Assembly (NCBI RefSeq): GCF_900113015.1
Contig: NZ_FONV01000003.1
Span: 186,001-250,000, forward strand
Length of the DNA: 64,000 nt
Origin: Actinoplanes philippinensis
Lineage (GTDB): Bacteria; Actinomycetota; Actinomycetes; Mycobacteriales; Micromonosporaceae
Direction: 5' to 3'
The notes under the pieces are model-generated. The model did not search any database, had not been told where the DNA came from, and saw nothing but the letters and a program-made list of their open reading frames with translations. Numbering within the stretch: position 1 is the stretch's first letter; every line of letters begins with the position of its first letter. Shown here piece after piece: positions 25,322 through 33,062 of this stretch. Made by a program: the position numbers and the translations under genes.

Positions 25322-26284
25322 ATGATGGATCAACGGCCCACGCTCGCCGACGTGGCCCGGGCCGCCGGGGTGTCCCGGGCTGCCGCCTCCCGGGCGATGA
25401 ACGGCGCCTACGGCGTCTCGGCGACCGTTCGTGATCGGGTTCGCGCGGTCGCCGCCGAGCTCGGTTTCGAGCCGCACGCGGTCGCCCGTGCCCTGGCGAC
25501 CGGCCGGGCCAGCGCGGGCCGCCGGGACCGCATCGAGGTGCTGATCGTCGATCCGGATCCGGAGGCGATGAGCAACAAACCGTTCTACAGCCGGGTGCTG
25601 ACCGGCGCGATGCGTGCCCTCGGCGATCACGACATCGCCCTCGAGGTGCGCCGGGTCGCCACCCTGCCTGCCGAGGACACCGATCCGCCGTTCGGCCGGT
25701 TGCTGATCAACGTGCCCGGCGCAGCCGGCGCCGCCTACGCCCGCCGGGGCCGCACGGTCGCGCTGGGGCGCTCGGCGCCGGGCGTCCGTTTCGTCGCCCC
25801 GGACAACGACGGCGGCGGCTATCAGGCGGCCGCCCATCTGGTGACCAGCGGACGCCGGCACATCGGCGCGGTCTTCGGCCCGCCCACCCCGTGCGCCGAC
25901 GAGCGAAGGGCCGGCTTCATGCGGGTGCTGGCCGGCGCCGCCCGCCCCGCGACCACCGCCGACGGCGACTTCACGCGGTCTCGCGGCTACACCGCCACCA
26001 GGGAGTTGCTGGCCCGCGAACCACGTCTCGACGCCGTCTTCGCCTCCTGCGACGTCACCGCGATGGGGGTGCTCCAGGCGCTCCGCGAGGCGGGCCGCCG
26101 GGTGGCCGACGATGTCGCGGTGGTCGGTTTCGACGGCAGCACCCTGGCCGAGGCTGCCGACCTGTCCTCGGTCTACATGCCGGTCGAGGACGAGGCGACA
26201 TCCGCGGTCCACCACCTGCTGGATCCGGCGCTGCCGTCCCCACCCCGCCTGCCCACCACACTGACCGTCCGAAGCTCCAGCTAG
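25322..26284 (+). CDS. LacI-family transcriptional regulator
   Basis: 320 residues. The helix-turn-helix and hinge are standard (TLADVARAAGVSRAAASRAM, then VARALATGRASAG), and the sugar-binding domain is intact (FVAPDNDGGGYQAAAHLVTS, DDVAVVGFDGSTLAEAADLS). ATG at 25322 follows TATCGT by 6 nt with no ribosome-binding site, so it is probably leaderless. TGAA-ACCA-TTCA (25294-25305 region) upstream is a weak candidate self-operator. No sugar gene is adjacent, so its regulon is unknown. Confidence 0.9.
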   Translation: MMDQRPTLADVARAAGVSRAAASRAMNGAYGVSATVRDRVRAVAAELGFEPHAVARALATGRASAGRRDRIEVLIVDPDPEAMSNKPFYSRVLTGAMRALGDHDIALEVRRVATLPAEDTDPPFGRLLINVPGAAGAAYARRGRTVALGRSAPGVRFVAPDNDGGGYQAAAHLVTSGRRHIGAVFGPPTPCADERRAGFMRVLAGAARPATTADGDFTRSRGYTATRELLAREPRLDAVFASCDVTAMGVLQALREAGRRVADDVAVVGFDGSTLAEAADLSSVYMPVEDEATSAVHHLLDPALPSPPRLPTTLTVRSSS

Positions 26285-26475
26285 GAGGTTCGGGACCACC
26301 GCGCGGCTCGCAGCGCCGCGGCGACCTGCGCGACATCCCGATCGACGACGGCCTCCTCGCCGTCCACACACCGCGCTCCTTGTCGGCCACCCACGCCCCG
26401 AGGCTGCCGAGAGCCCGGGACCGGCGGGAGTCACCGGGGCGGCCGGCCGCGATGTGGTCCGCGAGACGTGGGGAG

Positions 26476-26904
26476 TCAGGGGGTGGACTCCTCGAAGAGC
26501 AGGAGTGTCCGGGTGCTCACCACGCCCGCCATGCCCTGGATCTCGTCGAGGACCAGGTGGCGCAACTCGGTGTTGTCGGCGACCCGGACCAGCAGGATCA
26601 CGTCGAAGTCGCCGCCGACCAGGCCGATGTGCACCACTCCCGGGAGGGCGCGCAGCCGGCCGAGGACCTCGCGCCAGTTCGCCTGCTGCAGGTTGAGGGT
26701 CACGTACGCGGCGGTGGTCAGGCCGGCCGCGACCGGGTCGACGTCGGCGTGGAAGCCGCGGATCACGCCGGTCTGCTGCAGGCGGGCGACCCGGGCGTAC
26801 GCGTTGGCGCGGGAGATGTGCAGCGTCTCGGCGAGGGTGCGCATGGACATCCGGCCGTCCCGGCCTAGTTCGGCGAGGATGCGCCGATCAGTCTCGTCGA
26901 GCAC
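26476..26904 (-). CDS. Lrp/AsnC-family regulator, probable BkdR
   Basis: 142 residues. The helix-turn-helix (LDETDRRILAELGRDGRMSM, then RTLAETLHISRANAYARVAR) and the RAM ligand-binding domain (PGVVHIGLVGGDFDVILLVR) are full-length for the family. GTG at 26904 starts the canonical LDETDR; longer starts would run into the operator region. It is divergent from a branched-chain 2-oxoacid dehydrogenase operon, the place and family of BkdR regulators, which respond to branched-chain amino acids. Operator half-sites lie between the two genes. Confidence 0.88.
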   Translation of the reverse strand: MLDETDRRILAELGRDGRMSMRTLAETLHISRANAYARVARLQQTGVIRGFHADVDPVAAGLTTAAYVTLNLQQANWREVLGRLRALPGVVHIGLVGGDFDVILLVRVADNTELRHLVLDEIQGMAGVVSTRTLLLFEESTP

Positions 26905-26947
26905 GTGACCACCTGTCTTCCCGGCCGGCCCCGCGACCGCCCGCCGA

Positions 26948-26997
26948 AAGACGATCGGCCCTCGAACCGGGGCCAAGACGAAACAATATCTCGTCTT
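26948..26997. promoter_or_regulatory. Lrp-type operator: three AAGACGA half-sites
   Basis: AAGACGA at 26948-26954 and 26975-26981, and its complement TCGTCTT at 26991-26997, form a 7-bp inverted repeat with a 9-base AT-rich centre plus one extra half-site 27 bp away. They lie between the Lrp gene and the dehydrogenase operon, near the likely -35 region of the latter. Confidence 0.65.
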
Positions 26998-27043
26998 TCT
27001 CCCACCTATGGTGATCGTTTGGCAAGCGTTCCAGAATCCGTGC

Positions 27044-28135
27044 ATGACACGTGACGCAGCTCTCCTGCTGCCGTCCACGGAGCCGGTGACGCTCATCGAC
27101 CCGGACGGCCACCCCGTTCCGCACGTCGGCCACGATCTGCCCGACCCTCAGGCACTGGTGGGCGCGTACGCTGCCCTGATCTCCGCCCGCCGTTTCAACG
27201 ACCAGGCGAACGCTCTGGTCCGCCAGGGCAGGCTGGCCGTCTATCCCTCCTCGCACGGGCAGGAGGCCTGCCAGGTCACCTGCGTCCAGGTCCTCGACGA
27301 CGGCGACTGGCTGTTCCCCACGTACCGCGACAGCGCGGCGATCGTGGCCCGCGGTGTGGACCCGGTGCAGGCGCTGACGCTGCTGCGCGGCGACTGGCAC
27401 AGCGGCTACGACCCGCATGCCACCCGGGTCGCGCCGCAGGCGACGCCGCTGGCCACGCATCTGCTGCACGCGGTCGGGGTGGCGCACGCGGCCCGGTTGC
27501 GGGGCGAGCCGACGGTGGTGATGGCGCTCTGCGGGGACGGCGCGACCAGCGAGGGCGACTTCCACGAGGCGCTCAACTTCGCCGCTGTCTTCCGTACCCC
27601 CGTGATCTTCTTCATCCAGAACAACGAATACGCCATCTCGGTGCCGCTGGCTCGCCAGACGGCCGCGCCGTCGCTGGCGCACAAGGGCATCGGGTATGGC
27701 GTGCCCGGCGAACGCGTCGACGGCAACGACGTCGCCGCCCTGCTCACGGTGCTCGGCGCCGCCGTGGCCCGGGCGCGTGCCGGTGAGGGTCCGCAGCTGG
27801 TGGAGGCGCACACCTACCGGGTGCAGGCGCACACGAACGCCGACGATCCGGGCCGTTACCGCTCCGCCGACGAGGTCACCCCGTGGCTGGCCCGCGATCC
27901 GATCCTGCGGTTGGAGACCCATCTGCGGGGGCGCGGGCTTCTCGATGACCAGACCTCGAGCGGGTACGCCGAGCAGGCCGATCAGCTGGCCGCACGGATG
28001 CGCGCCGGACTGGGCGAGGACACGCCCTCCGACTACCGGGACCTGTTCGCCCACGTCTACGCCGAGCCCACCCCCCAACTGCGCGAACAGCAGGCTCTCG
28101 TCGCCGACGAGCTGTCCCGTGAGGAGGCCCGATGA
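27044..28135 (+). CDS. bkdA: Branched-chain 2-oxoacid dehydrogenase E1 alpha subunit
   Basis: 363 residues. The thiamine diphosphate motif is ALCGDGATSEGDFHEALNFA then FIQNN, and PTYRDSAAIVARGVDP and YRVQAHTNADDPGRYR match E1 alpha of branched-chain rather than pyruvate complexes. With E1 beta it decarboxylates branched 2-oxoacids and transfers the acyl group to E2, supplying primers for branched fatty acids. ATG at 27044 is preceded by CAGAAT at 6 nt, suggesting a leaderless mRNA. The stop overlaps the next start. Confidence 0.9.
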   Translation: MTRDAALLLPSTEPVTLIDPDGHPVPHVGHDLPDPQALVGAYAALISARRFNDQANALVRQGRLAVYPSSHGQEACQVTCVQVLDDGDWLFPTYRDSAAIVARGVDPVQALTLLRGDWHSGYDPHATRVAPQATPLATHLLHAVGVAHAARLRGEPTVVMALCGDGATSEGDFHEALNFAAVFRTPVIFFIQNNEYAISVPLARQTAAPSLAHKGIGYGVPGERVDGNDVAALLTVLGAAVARARAGEGPQLVEAHTYRVQAHTNADDPGRYRSADEVTPWLARDPILRLETHLRGRGLLDDQTSSGYAEQADQLAARMRAGLGEDTPSDYRDLFAHVYAEPTPQLREQQALVADELSREEAR

Positions 28136-29121
28136 TGCCCGCCGAGAAACTCACCATGGCCGCCGCGCTCAACCGGGCGATGCGCGACGCCCTGCGCGCC
28201 GACCCGGCGGTGGTCGTCTTCGGGGAGGACGTCGGCCCGCTCGGCGGTGTCTTCCGGGTCACCGACGGTCTGACCGCCGAGTTCGGTGACCAGCGCTGCT
28301 TCGACACGCCGCTGGCCGAGTCGGGGATCCTCGGCATGGCCATCGGGATGGCGATGAACGGCATGCGCCCGGTCGTGGAGATGCAGTTCGACGCGTTCGC
28401 GTATCCGGCGTTCGAGCAGCTGGTCAGCCATGCGGCGAAGATGCGCAACCGGACCCGGGGCCGGCTGGAGGTGCCGCTGGTGATCCGGGTGCCGTACGCG
28501 GGCGGGATCGGCGGGGTCGAGCACCACTGCGACTCGTCGGAGGCCTACTACGCGCACACCCCGGGCCTGCACGTGGTGGCGCCCTCGGATCCGGCCGACG
28601 CGTACGGCCTGCTCCGCAAGGCCATCGAGTCCGCCGACCCGGTCGTCTTCCTGGAGCCGAAGAAGCTCTACTTCTCGAAGGCGGAGGCGGATCTGACCGC
28701 CCCGGTGCCGCCGATCGGCAAGGCGGTGATCCGCCGGCCGGGCACCGACGCCACGCTGATCGCCTACGGCCCGGCGGTGCCGATCGCCCTGGAGGCCGCC
28801 GAGGCCGCCGCCCAGGAGGGCCGCAGCCTGCAGGTGGTCGACCTGCGTTCGATCGTGCCGTTCGACGACGAGACCGTCTGCGCGGCGGTCCGCTCCACCG
28901 GGCGGGCCGTGGTGGTGGCCGAGGCCGCCGGGTTCGCGAGTGTGTCGTCCGAGGTGGTGGCCCGGGTGACCGAGCGCTGCTTCCACTCGCTGCACGCCCC
29001 GATCCGGCGGGTCACCGGGTTCGACATCCCCTACCCGCCGCCGAAACTGGAGCACGTCCACCTGCCGTCGGTCGACCGGATCCTGGACACCGTCGATGAG
29101 CTGCAATGGGAGTACGCGTGA
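28132..29121 (+). CDS. bkdB: Branched-chain 2-oxoacid dehydrogenase E1 beta subunit
   Basis: 329 residues of the transketolase-like fold (VVVFGEDVGPLGGVFRVTDG, FDTPLAESGILGMAIGMAMN, EMQFDAFAYPAFEQLVSHAA). It forms the E1 heterotetramer with the preceding subunit. ATGATG at 28132 overlaps the E1 alpha stop, indicating translational coupling. The C-terminal DIPYPPPKLEHVHLPSVDRI is typical of the family. Confidence 0.93.
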   Translation: MMPAEKLTMAAALNRAMRDALRADPAVVVFGEDVGPLGGVFRVTDGLTAEFGDQRCFDTPLAESGILGMAIGMAMNGMRPVVEMQFDAFAYPAFEQLVSHAAKMRNRTRGRLEVPLVIRVPYAGGIGGVEHHCDSSEAYYAHTPGLHVVAPSDPADAYGLLRKAIESADPVVFLEPKKLYFSKAEADLTAPVPPIGKAVIRRPGTDATLIAYGPAVPIALEAAEAAAQEGRSLQVVDLRSIVPFDDETVCAAVRSTGRAVVVAEAAGFASVSSEVVARVTERCFHSLHAPIRRVTGFDIPYPPPKLEHVHLPSVDRILDTVDELQWEYA

Positions 29122-30383
29122 GCGCCCCGGCCACCACCGCCCGCACCTTCGTGCTGCCCGACCTCGGCGAAGGGCTCACCGAGGCGGAGATCGTGCGCTG
29201 GTTCGTCGCCGAGGGTGACGTGATCGAGGTCGACCAGCCGGTGGCCGAGGTGGAGACCGCGAAGGCCGTGGTCGAGGTGCCGTCGCCCTATGCCGGCCGG
29301 GTCGCGACCCGGCACGCCGCCGAGGGCACGACCCTCGACGTCGGCTCGCCGCTGATCACGGTCGCGGCGCTGGAGCCGGCCGCCGAGACCTACCGTGCGG
29401 AGGAGCGGGCCGGATCGGGCAACGTCCTGATCGGGTACGGGACCAAACCCGGCCCGGCGACGACGGCCCGGCACCGCCGCCCGCGCAACCCACGACCGGC
29501 CGCCCCCGAGCCGCCGGCCCGTCCGTCCGCGCCGAAGGTGGCGTCACCGCTGGTCCGGCGGCTGGCCCGGGAGAACGGCGTCGACCTGGCCACCCTGCGC
29601 GGCACCGGCCCGGACGGCGTGATCACCCGCCAGGACGTGGAGTCGGCGGCCCGCCACGACGTGCCGCCCGCGCCGGCGGCTCCGCTGCCCGTGACCGGCG
29701 AGCGGCGGGTTCCGCTGAACGGTTTCCGGAAGCAGGTGGCGGCCGTCCTGAGCCGCAGCCGGGCGGAGATCCCCGAGGCCACGGTCTGGGTGGACGTCGA
29801 CGCGACGGCCCTGTGGGAGCTGCGCGAACGGGGCCGCGGCCGGCCCGGGTCGCCGGGGCTGCTGGCCTACGTGGCGAGGTTCACGGTGGCGGCGCTGCGC
29901 GAGTATCCGGTGTTCAACGCGCGGCTCGACACCGAACGGCAGGAGGTCGTCGAACTCGACCGGATCAACCTGGGCATCGCCGTGCAGAGTCCCCGCGGGC
30001 TGGTGGTGCCGGCCGTGACCGACGCGCAGACGATGACGGCGACCACTCTGGACGTCGCCATCCGGGACGTGACGGCGCGGGCGCTGCGCGGCGAGTCGAC
30101 ACCGGCGGAGTTGTCGGCGGGGACGTTCACGCTGAACAACTACGGCGCGTTCCGGGTCGACGGCAGCGCGGCGATCATCAACCATCCGCAGGTGGCCATG
30201 CTCGGGCTCGGCCGGATCATCGACCGGCCCTGGGTGGTGGACGGCGCTCTGGCCGTACGAAAGATCGCGCAGTTGTCCTTTGTTTTTGATCATCGGGTGT
30301 GTGACGGCGGTGCGGCGGCCGGCTTTCTGCGCGCGGTGGCCGACGGAATGGAGGATCCGTCGTCGGCGCTGGCCCGCCTCTGA
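29118..30383 (+). CDS. bkdC: Dihydrolipoamide acyltransferase (E2) of the branched-chain complex
   Basis: 421 residues: a lipoyl domain with modified Lys49 in VETAKAVVEVP, a peripheral subunit-binding domain (about 137-172: SPLVRRLARENGVDLATLRG) and the acyltransferase domain with His392 in FDHRVCDGG. It moves the acyl group from E1 to CoA and forms the complex core. GTG at 29118 overlaps the E1 beta stop as GTGA; an ATG 12 nt upstream is less likely. No E3 gene follows, so the complex presumably uses a lipoamide dehydrogenase encoded elsewhere. Confidence 0.92.
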   Translation: MSAPATTARTFVLPDLGEGLTEAEIVRWFVAEGDVIEVDQPVAEVETAKAVVEVPSPYAGRVATRHAAEGTTLDVGSPLITVAALEPAAETYRAEERAGSGNVLIGYGTKPGPATTARHRRPRNPRPAAPEPPARPSAPKVASPLVRRLARENGVDLATLRGTGPDGVITRQDVESAARHDVPPAPAAPLPVTGERRVPLNGFRKQVAAVLSRSRAEIPEATVWVDVDATALWELRERGRGRPGSPGLLAYVARFTVAALREYPVFNARLDTERQEVVELDRINLGIAVQSPRGLVVPAVTDAQTMTATTLDVAIRDVTARALRGESTPAELSAGTFTLNNYGAFRVDGSAAIINHPQVAMLGLGRIIDRPWVVDGALAVRKIAQLSFVFDHRVCDGGAAAGFLRAVADGMEDPSSALARL

Positions 30384-30482
30384 TCCGGCGCAGATCCTCG
30401 TATCGGAGCGCGCGGCGCCGATGGTCCGGGAGACTTGATTCCTCCTCGGCGGTGTCGTACCCGCGCGAAAGGTTGTTCGGCC

Positions 30483-32060
30483 ATGAGTTGGATGCACCGT
30501 GTCGCCCCACGGCTGGTTGCCGCGTTCGCCGTCCCGCTGGTGGTGCTGAGCGTCGTCGGTGCGGTGGCCTACCGGAACACCAGCACGCTGCAGATGAACA
30601 GTCGTCAGGTGGTCCACACCTACCAGGTGCTGGAGGGGCTGGAGAAGATCACCGGGGCGCTCAAGGACGCGGAGACCGGTCAGCGCGGCTACCTGATCAC
30701 CGGCAGCGACGCGTACCTCGCGCCGTACACCGCCGCGTCCCAGGCGGTGACCGGGCTGATCGACGACGTCGCGGAGCTCACCGCCGACAACCCGGCGCAG
30801 CAGGACCGTATCGCCGAGCTCCGGCCGCTGGTGAAGGCCAAGTTCGACGAGCTGGGTCAGACGATCGAACTGCGCCACACCGACGGGTTCGAGGCGGCGC
30901 GGGCCGTGGTGCAGACCGACAAGGGCAAATCGGTCATGGACCAGATCCGGACGGTTCTGACCGACATGGGCGAGGCGGAGTCCGGCCTGCTCGCGACGCG
31001 TGCCGCCTCGACGAAGGACACCGCCGACAATTCCCGGACGGCCATCCTCGCCGGTGTCGCGCTGGCCGTGTTCCTCGTGGTGCTCCTCGCCTGGCTGCTG
31101 GCCCGCAGCATCGTACGGCCGCTCGCCGGGCTGACCTCGCGCCTGACGGAGATCGCCGACGGCGAGGGCGACCTCACGAACCGGGTCGACGAGACCCGGC
31201 GAGACGAGTTCGGCGCCCTCGGCACGGCGTTCAACCGGTTCGTGGCGAAGCTGGCCGGCATCATCGGGCAGATCGGCGAGCAGGCGACCTCTCTCGCCGC
31301 GGCCAGCGAACAGCTCTCGAGCGGAACCCGGCACATCGCCGGCTCCGCCGAGCAGACCTCCCGTGAGGTCGGCGGCGTCGCCGGGTCGACCGAGGCGATG
31401 AGCAACGCGCTGGCCACGGTGGCCGCCGGCGCCGAGGAGATGGGCGCCTCCATCCGCGAGATCGCCACCAGCACGTCCGACGCCAGCCAGGCCGGTGTCG
31501 AGGCGGTACGCGTCGCGGAGGAAGCGAGCCGCACCGTCACCACGCTGGGCCAGTCGTCGGCCGAGATCACCGACGTGGTCAACCTGATCACCGCCATCGC
31601 CGAGCAGACCAACCTGCTGGCGCTCAACGCGACCATCGAGGCGGCCCGCGCCGGGGAGTCCGGCAAGGGCTTCGCCGTGGTCGCCAGCGAGGTCAAGGAT
31701 CTCGCCCAGGAGACCGCGCGGGCCACCGAGGACATCAGCAGGCGGGTCCAGGACATCCAGCGCAGCGCCTCCGCCACGAGCGAGGCGATCAGCCGGGTGA
31801 CCGAGATCGTGGCCCGGGTCAACGACTACCAGACCACCATCGCCTCGGCGGTCGAGGAGCAGACCGCGACCACCTCCGAGATGTCCCGCAACGTCACCGA
31901 GGCGTCCTCCAGCAGCCGTGACGTCTCGAACAGCCTGGCCACCGTCTCCACAGCGGTGTCCGAGACCTCCACGGCCATCGTCGCCTCGGAACAGGCGGTC
32001 GCCGAGCTGGCCCGGATGAGCGGCACCCTGCACGGCCTGGTGGGGCAGTTCAAGTACTAG
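30483..32060 (+). CDS. Methyl-accepting chemotaxis protein with CHASE3 sensor domain
   Basis: 525 residues. After a first membrane helix ([20 protein letters not shown]) comes a CHASE3 domain, recognised by [20 protein letters not shown] and [11 protein letters not shown], then a second helix, HAMP ([20 protein letters not shown]) and a signalling domain. The hairpin tip region is identical over more than 40 residues to that of the chemoreceptor at 1766-3343, so both should couple to the same CheA/CheW array. ATG at 30483 follows GAAAGG. The ligand is unknown. Confidence 0.93.
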   Translation: MSWMHRVAPRLVAAFAVPLVVLSVVGAVAYRNTSTLQMNSRQVVHTYQVLEGLEKITGALKDAETGQRGYLITGSDAYLAPYTAASQAVTGLIDDVAELTADNPAQQDRIAELRPLVKAKFDELGQTIELRHTDGFEAARAVVQTDKGKSVMDQIRTVLTDMGEAESGLLATRAASTKDTADNSRTAILAGVALAVFLVVLLAWLLARSIVRPLAGLTSRLTEIADGEGDLTNRVDETRRDEFGALGTAFNRFVAKLAGIIGQIGEQATSLAAASEQLSSGTRHIAGSAEQTSREVGGVAGSTEAMSNALATVAAGAEEMGASIREIATSTSDASQAGVEAVRVAEEASRTVTTLGQSSAEITDVVNLITAIAEQTNLLALNATIEAARAGESGKGFAVVASEVKDLAQETARATEDISRRVQDIQRSASATSEAISRVTEIVARVNDYQTTIASAVEEQTATTSEMSRNVTEASSSSRDVSNSLATVSTAVSETSTAIVASEQAVAELARMSGTLHGLVGQFKY

Positions 32061-32903
32061 TCAGCTGACGCCCTCGGCGGCACGCAGCTGGTCCAGGACG
32101 AGCGGATCGATGGCGCCGGCCACGATCCGCTCCTCCAGGTTCTCGACTCCGGCCCAGCTCGCCAGCGCCTCGTCCAGGTCGGGACCGGTGTGGCCGGCCG
32201 CCGCCAGCCGGGCACGGACCTCGCCGGCGATCTCGCCGGTCAGCGGGATCAGGGTGGCCGGGTCGGGGCGTTCGAAGTAGAGGGTGTGCAGGTCGAGCAG
32301 GCGGACCAGCTCGGTGACCGGGTCCGGGTGGTCGTCGACCCGTAGGTCGGCCAGGACGTCGCTCGTGCCCCCATACCCCATCCCCTTGGCGACCACCAGC
32401 AACGCCGCGCTCTGCCGCCCCCGCCGGTCACCGCCGGCCAGGTCACCGGCGCGCAGCGCGCCGAGCAGCCGATACGGCAACCGGGGCTGGTCCGCCCCGG
32501 CCAGCCACGCGGCCTCCATGTCGGCGACCACCCGCGGGCCGGCCAGCATGTTGCCCTGGATCGCGTAGCCGTCGCCGGCCGCACCGCCCGCCCACGGATG
32601 GCACTCGTCGCCGGTGAACGTGGCGCCCGGGCCGGTCGCGCCCACCACGCCGACCTGCCGGTGCGCGACCGGGCCCGCGTCGCCCGCGATCAGCGCCCGC
32701 ACGGTGCTCGCCGCGGTCGCCCCGGTGCCCAGCAGGGCGAGGCCCTGCGGACGGTAGGCGAGGTTCGCATACGACTGGGTGGCCACCGCGCCGACGTCGG
32801 CCAGGGCGGCCGGAACCGCCGCCCCGACACCGAGGAACTTGCTGGCCACCGCGACGCCGAGCACGGCGCCGTCGGCGGAGCGGGCAACGATCGAGAAGGT
32901 CAT
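32061..32903 (-). CDS. DUF1028 family protein (Ntn-hydrolase-like)
   Basis: 280 residues. TFSIVARSADGAVLGVAVAS at the N-terminus, then FLGVGAAVPAALADVGAVAT and AYANLAYRPQG-like segments, and GYAIQGNMLAGPRVVADMEA are the signature of DUF1028, thought to be an Ntn-hydrolase-like fold. The reaction is not established. ATG at 32903 follows TACCGT by 6 nt, so the mRNA is probably leaderless. The stop abuts that of the convergent chemoreceptor with no gap. Confidence 0.85.
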   Translation of the reverse strand: MTFSIVARSADGAVLGVAVASKFLGVGAAVPAALADVGAVATQSYANLAYRPQGLALLGTGATAASTVRALIAGDAGPVAHRQVGVVGATGPGATFTGDECHPWAGGAAGDGYAIQGNMLAGPRVVADMEAAWLAGADQPRLPYRLLGALRAGDLAGGDRRGRQSAALLVVAKGMGYGGTSDVLADLRVDDHPDPVTELVRLLDLHTLYFERPDPATLIPLTGEIAGEVRARLAAAGHTGPDLDEALASWAGVENLEERIVAGAIDPLVLDQLRAAEGVS

Positions 32904-33062
32904 GGCGAGACGGTACGCCGTTCGTGGATCACCCGTACCGAGGGGAGGATCCGCCACTCGGCCGAATCACCGACCGCCGGGGGCGTACCCCGGAGCAATC
33001 CGATCTCGCCCGTCGTCCCCGGGTGGGACCGTCGGCGAAAGCCGGCGGATCGGAGGCCCGAC

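Noticed and set aside
26285..26475. Short reverse frame ending VVDRDVAQVAAALRAARW before the LacI gene end
   Set aside because: It looks faintly like a gene tail, but the frame has an early stop, no convincing start and no recognisable family, so it is not listed as a gene.
30417..30424. GCCGATGG before the CHASE3 chemoreceptor as a second sigma-28 promoter
   Set aside because: The -35 element expected 15 bases upstream reads TCGT instead of TAAA, so only half of the promoter is present.
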